From positions 1-64,000 of the forward strand of contig JAATET010000078.1 in the NCBI GenBank assembly GCA_015655545.1: a stretch of DNA of 64,000 bases, read 5' to 3'. The stretch comes from Chthoniobacterales bacterium. GTDB taxonomy: Bacteria; Verrucomicrobiota; Verrucomicrobiia; Chthoniobacterales; JAATET01. This document shows, one piece after another, positions 21,883 through 31,648 of the stretch (positions are counted from its first letter, which is position 1; each line of letters begins with the position of its first letter). Position numbers and translations under genes: made by a program. A model generated the notes under the pieces. It was not told where the DNA came from. It did not search any database and saw nothing but the letters and a program-made list of their open reading frames with translations.

Positions 21883-23727
21883 TCAGGTGCGCGGCGGGAT
21901 TTTATCGGGGCGCGCGTAGATTTCGTTTTCGTCGAGGTCCAGGTCCCCGCCGACGCGCACGTAATGCTGGCGAATCCATTCGTAAACCGGCGCGGCCCAG
22001 TTCTTGAAACGCGAATACTCGGTGTCGTTGATGTCGCGCTGGTCGATCACGATGACCGCGGGATTGTATTCCCCGATTTGCGCGATCGCCGTCGGGGAAA
22101 AATTGCGTTCCGCGCTCGCGTTGTCGACGTAGAGATTCTTGAGGTATGACGGGCGGTTCGTCAGGAAATTGATGGTCGGCGAATAAGGAAAAGTGACCAC
22201 CCACTCGCCCGGCGCGGAGTTGCTCACGACCAGGTCGTGGATCGCCTGCACGCGCTCCTGCTCGCGCTTTTTCAGCAGCACGCGCACGCCATTTTCGCCC
22301 ACGGCCTCATAGGAACGCTTGCGCGCCGCGGCGATCGTGCCGGCGGACTCCTTCGGGAACGAGTGGAAGACGAATAATCCTTCCGCAAGGACGCAGAGCA
22401 TGACGAACGCCGCACCGCCGATGCGCACGAGCAGCCACCGCGTGCGAGCGGCCGTGCGCAGCGCGTAGAAAGAAGCGCACGCCATCGCGACGAGAAAGGG
22501 AATCATGAATTCGCTCAGGTGCGGCGTGTCCGGGCGAAAGAAAAAATATTGTGGAAAAAGCGTGAGCGCCGCGCCCAGCGTGGCGAGACACGCGAGCGAG
22601 GATTCCTTGAGCGCGGCATCCGCGGTGACCAGCGACTTCGCCAGAGAGCTGCCCGCCACGAGAATCACGAGCGCGCTGATCAGGATCGGCAAATGCAGGA
22701 TGAGAATGAAGACGGCGTCGTAGATCGACGCCTGCCGAAAGAGATCGCTCAATCCCCGCCTCGGCCGCCCGCCCCGATCCAGCTCGGCGCGTTTCTCGTG
22801 CTCCCCCCGGGCCAGCTGCACCCAATTTTTCGGCGTCTTTTTCCAATGGACCTCGATCCATCCGTCCCGAGGCGCGGGAGCGATTCCGGCCGGCTGTGCT
22901 TTCGAGCTTTCAGGCGCGTGGCGGCCGGGCAGGCGCCGCGTGATTTCGTAGGTGATCTGATTCCAAAGGATCGCGTATTGGCCGACAAACTCCGCGCCGA
23001 AATGGCGGCGTTGCGCATCCGCATAAAAAGGCGCGTGGATGGCGGCGGCCATGAAGAGGCAGAGCGCTCCGCCGCCCAACGCCGTCGGCAGGCGCTGGAG
23101 AAATTTCCCGCGAACGCCCAGTGGATAAAGCGCGACGAGCCCCAGATAAATCACGGTGAAGAAAAACCCCTCGTCGATCCGCACGAGAAACGTCACCCCG
23201 AGCACGAGTCCGGCCGCAGCGAACCACCGCCACTTTCGCGCGCCGGTTTTCGGCCCCATCACGAACGCATGCAGCATCACCCACGCATTCAGCAGCGGGA
23301 GAAGCCCCTGATAATTGCGGAAGAGCATTCCCGGGATGGCCACGATCAACAGTCCCGCGCCCAGCGCCAGCCAGCCGAGATTCGTGACCCGGCGCAGGAT
23401 CAGAAACCCGAGCAATCCCGCCAGCAGGCAGAGCGCGAAAAAGTAAACCCGCAGAGCGAGGTAATCCGGGCCGGTGAGCTTGAAGAGCCACGCCACGGGG
23501 TAGAACCACAGCACATTGTAGTTGAGCGTCGTGTCCTTGATCGGCAGCAAGCCGTCGTTCAGCCGCATCGCGTTCACCGCCGCCGTCCCGCCCTCGCCGC
23601 CGAGGTTCAGGCCGGAGCGATAATATTGGCCGTAATAGCAGACCGCGAAAACCGCCAGCGCAAGCGGCCCCCATCGGCGCAGCAGCGCGTCCAGGCGGAA
23701 TAAAAAAGCGCGAACCGCATCAGACAT
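21883..23727 (-). CDS. Polytopic membrane protein, glycosyltransferase-39-like
   Basis: 614 aa, many TM helices, GEGGTAAVNAMRLNDGLLPIKDTTLNYNVLWFYPVAWLFKLTGPDYLALRV. Confidence 0.65.
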   Translation of the reverse strand: MSDAVRAFLFRLDALLRRWGPLALAVFAVCYYGQYYRSGLNLGGEGGTAAVNAMRLNDGLLPIKDTTLNYNVLWFYPVAWLFKLTGPDYLALRVYFFALCLLAGLLGFLILRRVTNLGWLALGAGLLIVAIPGMLFRNYQGLLPLLNAWVMLHAFVMGPKTGARKWRWFAAAGLVLGVTFLVRIDEGFFFTVIYLGLVALYPLGVRGKFLQRLPTALGGGALCLFMAAAIHAPFYADAQRRHFGAEFVGQYAILWNQITYEITRRLPGRHAPESSKAQPAGIAPAPRDGWIEVHWKKTPKNWVQLARGEHEKRAELDRGGRPRRGLSDLFRQASIYDAVFILILHLPILISALVILVAGSSLAKSLVTADAALKESSLACLATLGAALTLFPQYFFFRPDTPHLSEFMIPFLVAMACASFYALRTAARTRWLLVRIGGAAFVMLCVLAEGLFVFHSFPKESAGTIAAARKRSYEAVGENGVRVLLKKREQERVQAIHDLVVSNSAPGEWVVTFPYSPTINFLTNRPSYLKNLYVDNASAERNFSPTAIAQIGEYNPAVIVIDQRDINDTEYSRFKNWAAPVYEWIRQHYVRVGGDLDLDENEIYARPDKIPPRT

Positions 23728-23867
23728 TCGAGAAGCGAGCTAACGCGCTCCCGCCCGTCCGGTTCAAATCAAATCGGCTGCTTGCCCCGGCTGCCGTCCG
23801 GTGCGACGCTTTCACACATCCGCGCCGCGGGCGCCGGAGTCGTAGCCAATCCAACCAAGTAAAAGCC

Positions 23868-25025
23868 ATGACGATTGCCGAACAGGTCGCTGTGCGCACC
23901 TATCCTCCCTTCAGCCTCCACAACCTCATCGAGGGCACCTTCAAACCGAAACCCGGCCAGAAAATCTGCATCTTGATCGAGCTCGACGAACCCCACGACG
24001 CCGTCGATTTCAAATTCCTCGAGAATCCCGACCTCTCCGTCCAGCGGAACGCCTACCAGCATTTCTACGTGGGGCTTAAGGAAGGCGTCCTCGACCAGCT
24101 CCAGCTCAAAGGCGGCGACCTTCTCGCCTACCAAACGACCGGCGGCAGCAACCTCGACCTGCCCGATCTCGCCGTCGCCTCGGACGGCCGCGAGCTCAGC
24201 CTCGAGCGCGATGTCTACACGAACTACGACATCATTCTCTGCATCTCGAACTACTCCGCCACCGCGCCGCTCACCGCCTTCGCGAAAAAATACGGTTTTC
24301 GCGGCGCCACGCTGCACGGGCTCAACCAGACCATCCTCACCACCGGCCTCGCCGTCGATTACGACGAAGTCAGCCGCCTCGGCGAACTGCTTCGCCTCGG
24401 CATGACGCGTGCCGACTGGGTCGAGATCGACTTCGAATGTCTCGACCACAATCACACGCTCCGCCTCGATCTCGGCCAGCAGGAGGCGCAGAAAAGCCAC
24501 GGACTCTGCCGCGGTGACGAGCCCGATGTCGCGAATCTTCCGGCGGGCGAGATCTATTACGTGCCGACCGGCGCGCACGGCGAGTTTCCCATGAAATACG
24601 AGGACGGCACGCTCGGCATCATGACCGTCGCCGACGGCCGCGTGCAGCGCGCAAAACTACTCACCGGAAATCCCCAGACGATCGCCCTCCACAACGCCAA
24701 ACTCGCGAGCGACCCCGCCACCGGCATCATCGGCGAGCTCGGTTTCGGCACGCAGGTGCTGCCCGTCTCCGGCAAGGACATCCAGGACGAAAAAATTCTC
24801 GGCACCATCCACATCGCCACCGGCCGCGACGACCATCTCGGCGGCGGCGTCACGCCGGATAAATTCACCGACGCGAAAAACGCCACGCACGACGACATCC
24901 TCTTCGCGCCGCACAAGACGCCGGAAATCAACGTCACCCAGGCCCGCATGTCGCGCGACGGCAAAATCGAAGTCCTCATCGAGAGCTTCGAACCGTCCGG
25001 CTACCTGACCGGCCTCATCGCCTGA
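23868..25025 (+). CDS. Aminopeptidase T (M29)-like / NicX-like metal-dependent enzyme
   Basis: LPAGEIYYVPTGAHGEFP, IIGELGFGTQVLPVSGKDIQDEKILGTIHIATGRDDHLGG, NATHDDILF. Confidence 0.6.
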   Translation: MTIAEQVAVRTYPPFSLHNLIEGTFKPKPGQKICILIELDEPHDAVDFKFLENPDLSVQRNAYQHFYVGLKEGVLDQLQLKGGDLLAYQTTGGSNLDLPDLAVASDGRELSLERDVYTNYDIILCISNYSATAPLTAFAKKYGFRGATLHGLNQTILTTGLAVDYDEVSRLGELLRLGMTRADWVEIDFECLDHNHTLRLDLGQQEAQKSHGLCRGDEPDVANLPAGEIYYVPTGAHGEFPMKYEDGTLGIMTVADGRVQRAKLLTGNPQTIALHNAKLASDPATGIIGELGFGTQVLPVSGKDIQDEKILGTIHIATGRDDHLGGGVTPDKFTDAKNATHDDILFAPHKTPEINVTQARMSRDGKIEVLIESFEPSGYLTGLIA

Positions 25026-25032
25026 CGTTGAT

Positions 25033-25779
25033 TTGAGCGGGAACCTTTACGAATCGCCGAAGCTCCTCGCGGAATATCTGCTGCTGCACTACGGCGGCGC
25101 GGCGGACGTGCTCGGCGAAATGCCCGGCCCCGCCGAGGCAACCGGCTTCGCCACGCGGCTCGTGCGGGAACTGCTCGCTCCCTGCGATCCGCACTCCCGC
25201 GCACTCGATCTCGGCTGCGCCGTCGGAGCGTCGTCCTACGAGCTCGCGCGCTCGTGCCGCGAAGTCATCGGCATCGACTTCTCCCACGCATTCATCCGTG
25301 CCGCGGAGACGCTCAAAGAAACCGGAAACCACCCTTTTGAGAAACTGATCGAGGGCACGATCACGAAACCCGCCGTGGCGCATGTGCCCGAAAATGTGGC
25401 GCGGGATCGCGTGCGGTTCCATCAAGGCGACGCGGGGGATTTGCCCGCCGATCTCGGCTCGTTCGACATCCTCCTCGCCGCGAATCTCCTCTGCCGCCTC
25501 CCCAACCCGACACGCCTGATACAGCGCCTCCCTGGCCTCGTGCGCAGCGGCGGCCAGCTTTTGCTGACGACACCCTTTACGTGGCTCGAAGAATTCACAC
25601 CGCAGACAAACTGGCTCGGCGGCACGCCGGCGACCGGCCGCAGTTTCGACGCGTTGCGCGCGCTGCTCGATCCGCATTTCGCGCTCGAGCACACCGCCGA
25701 CCTTCCTTTCCTCATCCGCGAGCACGCGCGCAAATTCCAATACAGCATCGCCTGCGGCTCCCGCTGGCGGCGGCGCTGA
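25033..25779 (+). CDS. SAM-dependent methyltransferase resembling the OvoA C-terminal domain (putative 4-mercaptohistidine N1-methyltransferase)
   Basis: TTG start; SGNLYESPKLLAEYLLLHYGG, ALDLGCAVGASSYELAR, LLAANLLCRLPNP, FLIREHARKFQYSIACGSRWRR. Confidence 0.7.
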   Translation: MSGNLYESPKLLAEYLLLHYGGAADVLGEMPGPAEATGFATRLVRELLAPCDPHSRALDLGCAVGASSYELARSCREVIGIDFSHAFIRAAETLKETGNHPFEKLIEGTITKPAVAHVPENVARDRVRFHQGDAGDLPADLGSFDILLAANLLCRLPNPTRLIQRLPGLVRSGGQLLLTTPFTWLEEFTPQTNWLGGTPATGRSFDALRALLDPHFALEHTADLPFLIREHARKFQYSIACGSRWRRR

Positions 25780-25785
25780 TCCCTC

Positions 25786-26385
25786 ATGGACTGGGAGCTG
25801 CGCTATCAATCCGGAGACATGCCGTGGGAAAAAGGCGGCCCCGCGCCGCCGCTCGTCGATTGGCTCTCCCGCAATGAAATCCACGGCCGCATTCTGGTGC
25901 CCGGCTGCGGCAGCGGACATGACGTGCGAGCCCTTTCCCGGGCCGGCGCCGAGCCCGTCGGCCTCGATATCTCGCCCTCCGCCATCCACCTCGCGGATTC
26001 GCTGCCCCGCGCCGGCGGCGAGCGCTACCAGCTCGCGAATCTATTCGAGCTCCCGTCGGAATTGATCGGCGCGTTCGACTGGATTTTCGAACACACGTGC
26101 TTCTGCGCCATCGACCCGAAAAGTCGCCCCGATTACGTCGCCGCCGTCGCCGCGGCCTTAAGCCCGCACGGCCGGCTGCTCGCCATTTTTTATCTCGATC
26201 CCGGACACGACGCCCGCCCGCCCTACGGCACCACTCGCGAGGAGCTCGATGCATTCTTTTCCGGCCATTTCGAAACGCTCGCCGAATACATCCCGACGAT
26301 TTCCTATCCCGGACGCGAGGGCCGCGAACTCGTGCGCGTCCTGCAAAAGCGGAATCAGCCCGCCTCCGCGAGCCGTCGCAGATAG
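25786..26385 (+). CDS. Thiopurine S-methyltransferase (TPMT)-like methyltransferase
   Basis: WELRYQSGDMPWEKGGPAPPLVDWL, ILVPGCGSGHDVRALSRAGAEPVGLDIS, FEHTCFCAIDP. Confidence 0.82.
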   Translation: MDWELRYQSGDMPWEKGGPAPPLVDWLSRNEIHGRILVPGCGSGHDVRALSRAGAEPVGLDISPSAIHLADSLPRAGGERYQLANLFELPSELIGAFDWIFEHTCFCAIDPKSRPDYVAAVAAALSPHGRLLAIFYLDPGHDARPPYGTTREELDAFFSGHFETLAEYIPTISYPGREGRELVRVLQKRNQPASASRRR

Positions 26386-26663
26386 GCGAACGAATAAATG
26401 CCGGTCGAGTGTCCGTCGCCCCAGCGCGGCTGAAGCCCGTAGCCGCCCACGAATTCATATCCGGCCAGCTCGAAGCTTTTCGCCGTGTAGTCATTGTGCG
26501 GGCGAACGACATTCCCCATCACGTCGGCTTCCCCTCCGCAAATCGCACAGGGACACGCCCGCCGCAGCTCCTCCAATTTGAAATACGTCTCCACGCCATC
26601 GCTCCATGCGATGGCGAGTTCGGAGCCGATTGCCTGAACCCGAGCGATCTGCAAAGCCGTCAT
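26355..26663 (-). CDS. DUF971-type protein (gamma-butyrobetaine hydroxylase N-terminal-like)
   Basis: IAWSDGVETYFKLEELRRACPCAIC and YGLQPRWGDGHSTGIYSFAYLRRL. Confidence 0.85.
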   Translation of the reverse strand: MTALQIARVQAIGSELAIAWSDGVETYFKLEELRRACPCAICGGEADVMGNVVRPHNDYTAKSFELAGYEFVGGYGLQPRWGDGHSTGIYSFAYLRRLAEAG

Positions 26664-26737
26664 CGCTGGAAATATGGCCGTTCCCGCGCGAATTGCGATT
26701 TCGCACTTCCGCGACCTGGATTAGATTGCGGATTCCC

Positions 26738-29155
26738 ATGAATCCCGAAACACCAGAGCTCCTCGCCCCCGCCGGCGACTGGGAGTGCGTGCGCGCCGCC
26801 GTCGCCAATGGCGCGGACGCCGTGTTTTTCGGGCTCTCGCGCTTCAACGCCCGCATGCGCGCGGAAAATTTCACCGAAGAGAATCTGCCCGAGGTCATGC
26901 GCTTCCTGCACAACCACGGCGTGAAAGGCTATGTGACTTTCAACGTCCTCGTCTTCACCGACGAACTCGCCGACGCCGTCGCGCAATTACGCCTGCTCGA
27001 AGCCGCCGGCGTGGACGCGATCATCGTGCAGGATGTCGGCCTCGCCCATTTGGCGCGCCGGCTCACGCCGCGCCTCCGCGTGCATGCCTCCACGCAAATG
27101 ACGATCACGTCGCCGGAGGGCGCGGAATTTGCCGCCGGGCTCGGCGTCAGACGCATCGTCCTCGCACGCGAGCTTTCGTTGCGCGAGCTGGCGAAATTCG
27201 ACGCCGCCGCCATGCCGCTCGAGGTCTTCGTGCACGGCGCGCTTTGTGTCGCCTATTCGGGCCAATGCCTTACCAGCGAATCGCTCGGCCAGCGCAGCGC
27301 CAACCGCGGCGAATGCGCGCAAGCCTGCCGCATGCCTTACGAGCTCGTTGTCGATGGCGCCGTGCGCGACCTTGGCGACAAACGTTATCTGCTTTCGCCG
27401 CAGGATCTCGCCGCCGTTCGCGAAATTCCAAATCTCGTCCGAATCGGCGTCAAAAGTTTCAAAATCGAAGGCCGTCTCAAATCGCCGGAATACGTCGCCG
27501 CCGTCACCTCGGTCTACCGCCAGGCGCTCGACGCCGTCCTCGCCGACCGACCCCGGGCTCCCACCGAAGACGACTTCTACCGCCTCGAGATGACGTTCTC
27601 GCGCGGCCTCTATCCCGGCTGGCTGCACGGCGTGAATCACCAGGAGCTCGTCGGCGCCCGCTACGGCAAAAAACGCGGCCCGTTTGCCGGGCGCATCACG
27701 GCGATAGGCCGCGACCATCTCGAACTCGACGCCGCCCTTCCGCTCAAGCCCGGCGACGGACTCGTGTTCGATACCGGCGGGGACACGAACGCCGAGCAAG
27801 GGGGGCGCCTCTACGAAATCCGCGACCGCAAACTTTTCTTCGAGCACGGCCGCATCGATTTCCCGCGCCTCAAAATCGGCGACCGCGTCTGGAAAACCGA
27901 CGACCCCGCGCTCGCCCGCGAACTCCGCGCGAGCTTCGCCGGAAACATCGCTCCGCGCGACGCCCGCAAGCAGCCCCTGCACTTTCGAGTCAGCGGTTCG
28001 GCCGGCCATTCTTTGCGTCTCGAGACGCAATCCGGCAATCGCACGGTGACTTTCGAATCCGCGCAGCCGCTGGCCACGGCCATCAAGCAGCCGCTCACGA
28101 CCGAGCGTCTCGCCGCCCAGCTCGGCAAGCTCGACGAAACGCCCTTCCGTCTCGAAACCCTCGAAAACGATTTCGAAGGCCGCGTCATCGCCCCGCTCTC
28201 GGAGCTGAACCGTCTCCGCCGCGAATCCGTCGCCGCCCTGCTCGTCGAGGCGCCGGTTTTCGCGCCGAAGATCTCGTTGGAAGAGATTCTTTCCGACGTT
28301 CGCGAAGAACCGACGGCCGAAACAAATCCGACCCTCTCCGTGCTTTGCCGAAGCCTGGAACAGCTGAACGCGGCCCTCCTGGAGCCGGTCGACCATCTCT
28401 ACGCGGACTTCGAAGACATCCGCCGCTACGGCGACGCCGTCGCACACGCCCGCGACGCGGGGAAAATCATCTTCCTGGCCACGCCGCGCATTCAGAAAGC
28501 CGGCGAGGAAGGTTTTTTCAAGTTGATCGAAAACGCCAGGCCGGACGGCGTGCTCATCCGCAACGTCGGAGCGATCGCGCATTTCAAAAACTCGCCGCTG
28601 CGCAAGATCGGCTACTTTTCGCTGAACGTCTCGAATCCCGTCTCCGCCTCGATCTTTCGCGCACACGGGCTCGAGCGCCTGACCGTTTCCTACGACCTCA
28701 CCGCCGGCCAGGTCACCGCGCTCGCCCGCGGCGTCCCCGCCGGCTGGCTCGAGCTCACGATCCATCAGCACATGCCGATGTTTCACATGGAGCACTGCGT
28801 GTTTGCCGCGTTCATGAGCACGGGCGCGTCATTTCTCGATTGCGGCCGCCCTTGCGAAAAACACCGCGTGCATCTGCGCGACCGCGTCGGCATCGAGCAC
28901 CCGCTCCGCGCCGACGTCGGCTGCCGCAACACCCTCTTCAACGCCGCCGCGCAAACGGGCGCGAAATTTTTCGATCCGCTCTGGAGCGCGGGCCTGCGCC
29001 ATTTCCGCGTCGAGCTGCTCGAAGAAACCGCCGCAGAAACCGCCGCCATCATCGCCGCCTACCGCGCCCTGGTCGACCGCCGCGGCGAAGGCGACGCGCT
29101 CTGGCAACGCTTGAAAGCCACGCATCAGCTCGGCATTACGCAAGGCACCTATTGA
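26738..29155 (+). CDS. U32-family peptidase / RlhA-like protein
   Basis: PELLAPAGDWECVRAAVANGADAVFFGL, EVFVHGALCVAYSGQCLTSESLGQRSANRGECAQACRMPY, KIEGRLKSPEYVAAVTSVYR. Confidence 0.92.
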   Translation: MNPETPELLAPAGDWECVRAAVANGADAVFFGLSRFNARMRAENFTEENLPEVMRFLHNHGVKGYVTFNVLVFTDELADAVAQLRLLEAAGVDAIIVQDVGLAHLARRLTPRLRVHASTQMTITSPEGAEFAAGLGVRRIVLARELSLRELAKFDAAAMPLEVFVHGALCVAYSGQCLTSESLGQRSANRGECAQACRMPYELVVDGAVRDLGDKRYLLSPQDLAAVREIPNLVRIGVKSFKIEGRLKSPEYVAAVTSVYRQALDAVLADRPRAPTEDDFYRLEMTFSRGLYPGWLHGVNHQELVGARYGKKRGPFAGRITAIGRDHLELDAALPLKPGDGLVFDTGGDTNAEQGGRLYEIRDRKLFFEHGRIDFPRLKIGDRVWKTDDPALARELRASFAGNIAPRDARKQPLHFRVSGSAGHSLRLETQSGNRTVTFESAQPLATAIKQPLTTERLAAQLGKLDETPFRLETLENDFEGRVIAPLSELNRLRRESVAALLVEAPVFAPKISLEEILSDVREEPTAETNPTLSVLCRSLEQLNAALLEPVDHLYADFEDIRRYGDAVAHARDAGKIIFLATPRIQKAGEEGFFKLIENARPDGVLIRNVGAIAHFKNSPLRKIGYFSLNVSNPVSASIFRAHGLERLTVSYDLTAGQVTALARGVPAGWLELTIHQHMPMFHMEHCVFAAFMSTGASFLDCGRPCEKHRVHLRDRVGIEHPLRADVGCRNTLFNAAAQTGAKFFDPLWSAGLRHFRVELLEETAAETAAIIAAYRALVDRRGEGDALWQRLKATHQLGITQGTY

Positions 29156-30087
29156 TGATTTTCGAGACGCTCGCGCCCATTCTCCTGCTCATCACGGTCG
29201 GCTCCGTGCTGGCGCACCTGCGCTTCCTCGGCCGCGATTTCATCTCCGACCTCAATAAACTCGTCTTCTGGGTCACGCTTCCCGCGCTCATCTTTGTCGG
29301 TGTCGCGCAGATCGGACACGCCGGCGGACAAACCGCGAAGCTGATTGCCGCCCTTTCGGCCAGCACCATCGTCGTCCTCGCCCTCGGATGGCTGGCGGGG
29401 CGATTTCTGAAATTATCCGGAGCCGGCGTCGGCACGCTGGCGCAAGGCGCTTTCCGCGGGAATCTCGCCTACATCGGCATCCCCGTGCTGGCTTACGCTT
29501 TCGCCGATTTGTCCGCCGTGGCGCGCAGCGAAGAAATGGCCACCGCGCTGCTGGTCATGACCAGCATGACCGCGATCTTCAACGTCCTCGCGGTCCTCGC
29601 CCTGCAAGGCGCGCAGCAAAAACTGGGCGCGGGCAGCGCCACGATGATCGCGCGCAGCCTCGCGACCAATCCGCTGATCATCGCCTGCGCCGCCGGGCTC
29701 GCGTTCACGTTCGCCGGCCTCCGCTTGCCGGTTTTTCTTTCGCGCACGCTCGAGACTCTCGGCGCTTCCGCCGTGCCGGTGGCCCTGCTGTGCATCGGCG
29801 GCTCGCTGGCCACGATCACCCTGAAAGGCCGCCGCACCGCCATCATCGCCGCCGCCGTCCTGAAAGTCTTCGCCGCGCCGCTGCTGGCGTGGATTTTCTG
29901 CCGGCTGGCCGGCATCGAAGGCCCGGATTTGCGCATCGCACTGGTGCTCTCGGCGTGCCCGACCGCGGTCGCGTCGTTCGTCATGGCCGGCCGGCTCAGC
30001 GGCGACGAGGCGCTCGCCTCGGGCTCTATCGCGTTGAGCACCGTTCTTTCCGCAGCCTCGCTGGCGCTGGCGCTCTGGCTCAGCTAG
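29155..30087 (+). CDS. AEC-family transporter (auxin efflux carrier-like)
   Basis: MIFETLAPILLLITVGSVLAHLRFLG, FRGNLAYIGIPVLAYAF, C-terminal TM half; TGATG overlap with the upstream gene. Confidence 0.88.
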   Translation: MIFETLAPILLLITVGSVLAHLRFLGRDFISDLNKLVFWVTLPALIFVGVAQIGHAGGQTAKLIAALSASTIVVLALGWLAGRFLKLSGAGVGTLAQGAFRGNLAYIGIPVLAYAFADLSAVARSEEMATALLVMTSMTAIFNVLAVLALQGAQQKLGAGSATMIARSLATNPLIIACAAGLAFTFAGLRLPVFLSRTLETLGASAVPVALLCIGGSLATITLKGRRTAIIAAAVLKVFAAPLLAWIFCRLAGIEGPDLRIALVLSACPTAVASFVMAGRLSGDEALASGSIALSTVLSAASLALALWLS

Positions 30088-30965
30088 AATTCCCGCACGA
30101 GCAGGTAATCCGCAAGCGCGCGCAGGGTTTTTGCGCGCGGACCAAAGGGCTCGAGCGCGCTCAAAGCCAATGCGGTCAATTTGCGCGCCTCCCGTTGCGA
30201 AGCCTCGAGGCCGATGACCGACGGATAGGTCGTCTTCTCGGCCGCGACGTCCTTGCCCGCGCTTTTCCCGAGCTTTTCGCTCGTCTGCGTGACGTCGAGA
30301 ATGTCGTCGATGACTTGGAAGGCCAGCCCGAGATTGTGCCCGAAGCGGGTCAGCGCCGCGAGTTTCGCCGGCGTGGCATTCGCGCTCATCGCGCCAAGCC
30401 GCAGGCTCGCCTCGATCATCGCGGCGGTCTTGCATTCGTGGATGAATCGCAGCTGGGCGCGGGTGGCTTTCTTCCCCTCGCCTTCAAGGTCCGCCACTTG
30501 CCCTGCGATCAACTTTAGGCTTCCGGCCGCCGAGGCCAATTCACGGATCATCGTCGCCAGGGCATAGCGGCGGGACGGTCGCGCTTGAGCGAGAATTTCA
30601 AAAGCCTGGGTAAGCAGGGCATCGCCCGCCAGCACGGCCATGCCCTCGCCGAAGACTTTGTGCGAGGTCGGTCGGCCGCGCCGCAAATCGTCGTCGTCCA
30701 TGCACGGGAGATCGTCGTGAACGAGCGAATAGGTGTGCACGCACTCGACCGCGCAGGCGGCCGGGAGCGCCGCGGAAAAATCGCCGCCACAAGCTTCCGC
30801 CGCCGCGAGGCACAGGACCGGCCGCATCCGCTTTCCACCCGCGAAGAGGCTGTAGCGCATCGCACGGTGGATCGTCGCAGGCTTGAGCGTCGCCTTGGGC
30901 AGGAAGCCATCCAATGCTCCGTCCACGCGCTGCGCGCACGATTTCAAATACGCCGACAAATCCAT
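30084..30965 (-). CDS. Polyprenyl (farnesyl/geranylgeranyl) diphosphate synthase
   Basis: [24 protein letters not shown] and [25 protein letters not shown] aspartate-rich motifs. Confidence 0.93.
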   Translation of the reverse strand: MDLSAYLKSCAQRVDGALDGFLPKATLKPATIHRAMRYSLFAGGKRMRPVLCLAAAEACGGDFSAALPAACAVECVHTYSLVHDDLPCMDDDDLRRGRPTSHKVFGEGMAVLAGDALLTQAFEILAQARPSRRYALATMIRELASAAGSLKLIAGQVADLEGEGKKATRAQLRFIHECKTAAMIEASLRLGAMSANATPAKLAALTRFGHNLGLAFQVIDDILDVTQTSEKLGKSAGKDVAAEKTTYPSVIGLEASQREARKLTALALSALEPFGPRAKTLRALADYLLVREF

Positions 30966-31048
30966 TCGAGGCGCCAGTATGCAAACGGAGCGCGCGTTGG
31001 AAAGCGCCCGCTTGCGCGCAAAGCCCCCTCGTGCATCATCACCCCGTG

Positions 31049-31624
31049 ATGAGACTCGGCATTCTCGGCTCCGGCAAGGGCTCCAACCTCGGCGCGATTC
31101 TGCGCGCCATCCAGGCGGGCGAGCTCGACGCGACCGTCGTCGTCGCCATCTCGGATGTCCCCGGCGCGGGCATTCTCGACCTGGCCTCGGACGCTGGCAT
31201 TCCGACCCACACACTCGTCGAGCCGCGCTACAAAAGCCGCCTCAGCGCCGAGGTCGAAGCCGAGCTCGTTTCCGTATTGCAGGCCGCCGAGGTCGATCTC
31301 GTCGTCCTCGCCGGCTACATGCGGGTCGTGAAGGCCCCGCTGCTCGAGGCCTTTCCGCGACGGGTCATTAATATCCATCCCTCGCTCCTTCCCGACTTTC
31401 GCGGCCGGGAGGCCTGGCGGCAGGCGCTGGAAGCCGGCGTGGAAAAAACCGGCTGCACCGTGCATTACGTGGATGCCGGGGTGGATACCGGAGAAATCCT
31501 CGCCCAGGCCGAGGTGCCGCTCATCCCCGGAGACACGCCCGAGTCGCTCCACGCGCGCATCCAGGCCGCCGAGCACCATCTCTATCCCTCGGTCATTCGC
31601 CAGCTCGCGAAGGAAAATCGATGA
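31049..31624 (+). CDS. purN: Phosphoribosylglycinamide formyltransferase
   Basis: LGILGSGKGSNLGAIL, GYMRVVKAPLLEAFPRRVINIHPSLLPDFRG, TVHYVDAGVDTGEIL. Confidence 0.94.
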   Translation: MRLGILGSGKGSNLGAILRAIQAGELDATVVVAISDVPGAGILDLASDAGIPTHTLVEPRYKSRLSAEVEAELVSVLQAAEVDLVVLAGYMRVVKAPLLEAFPRRVINIHPSLLPDFRGREAWRQALEAGVEKTGCTVHYVDAGVDTGEILAQAEVPLIPGDTPESLHARIQAAEHHLYPSVIRQLAKENR

Positions 31625-31648
31625 GCGACTTCCGTAAGAATATTTCTC

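Noticed and set aside
26785-29154. First two thirds of the 1100-aa plus ORF
   Set aside because: Out-of-frame shadow of the U32 peptidase; only the part from ATG 29155 (AEC transporter) is real.
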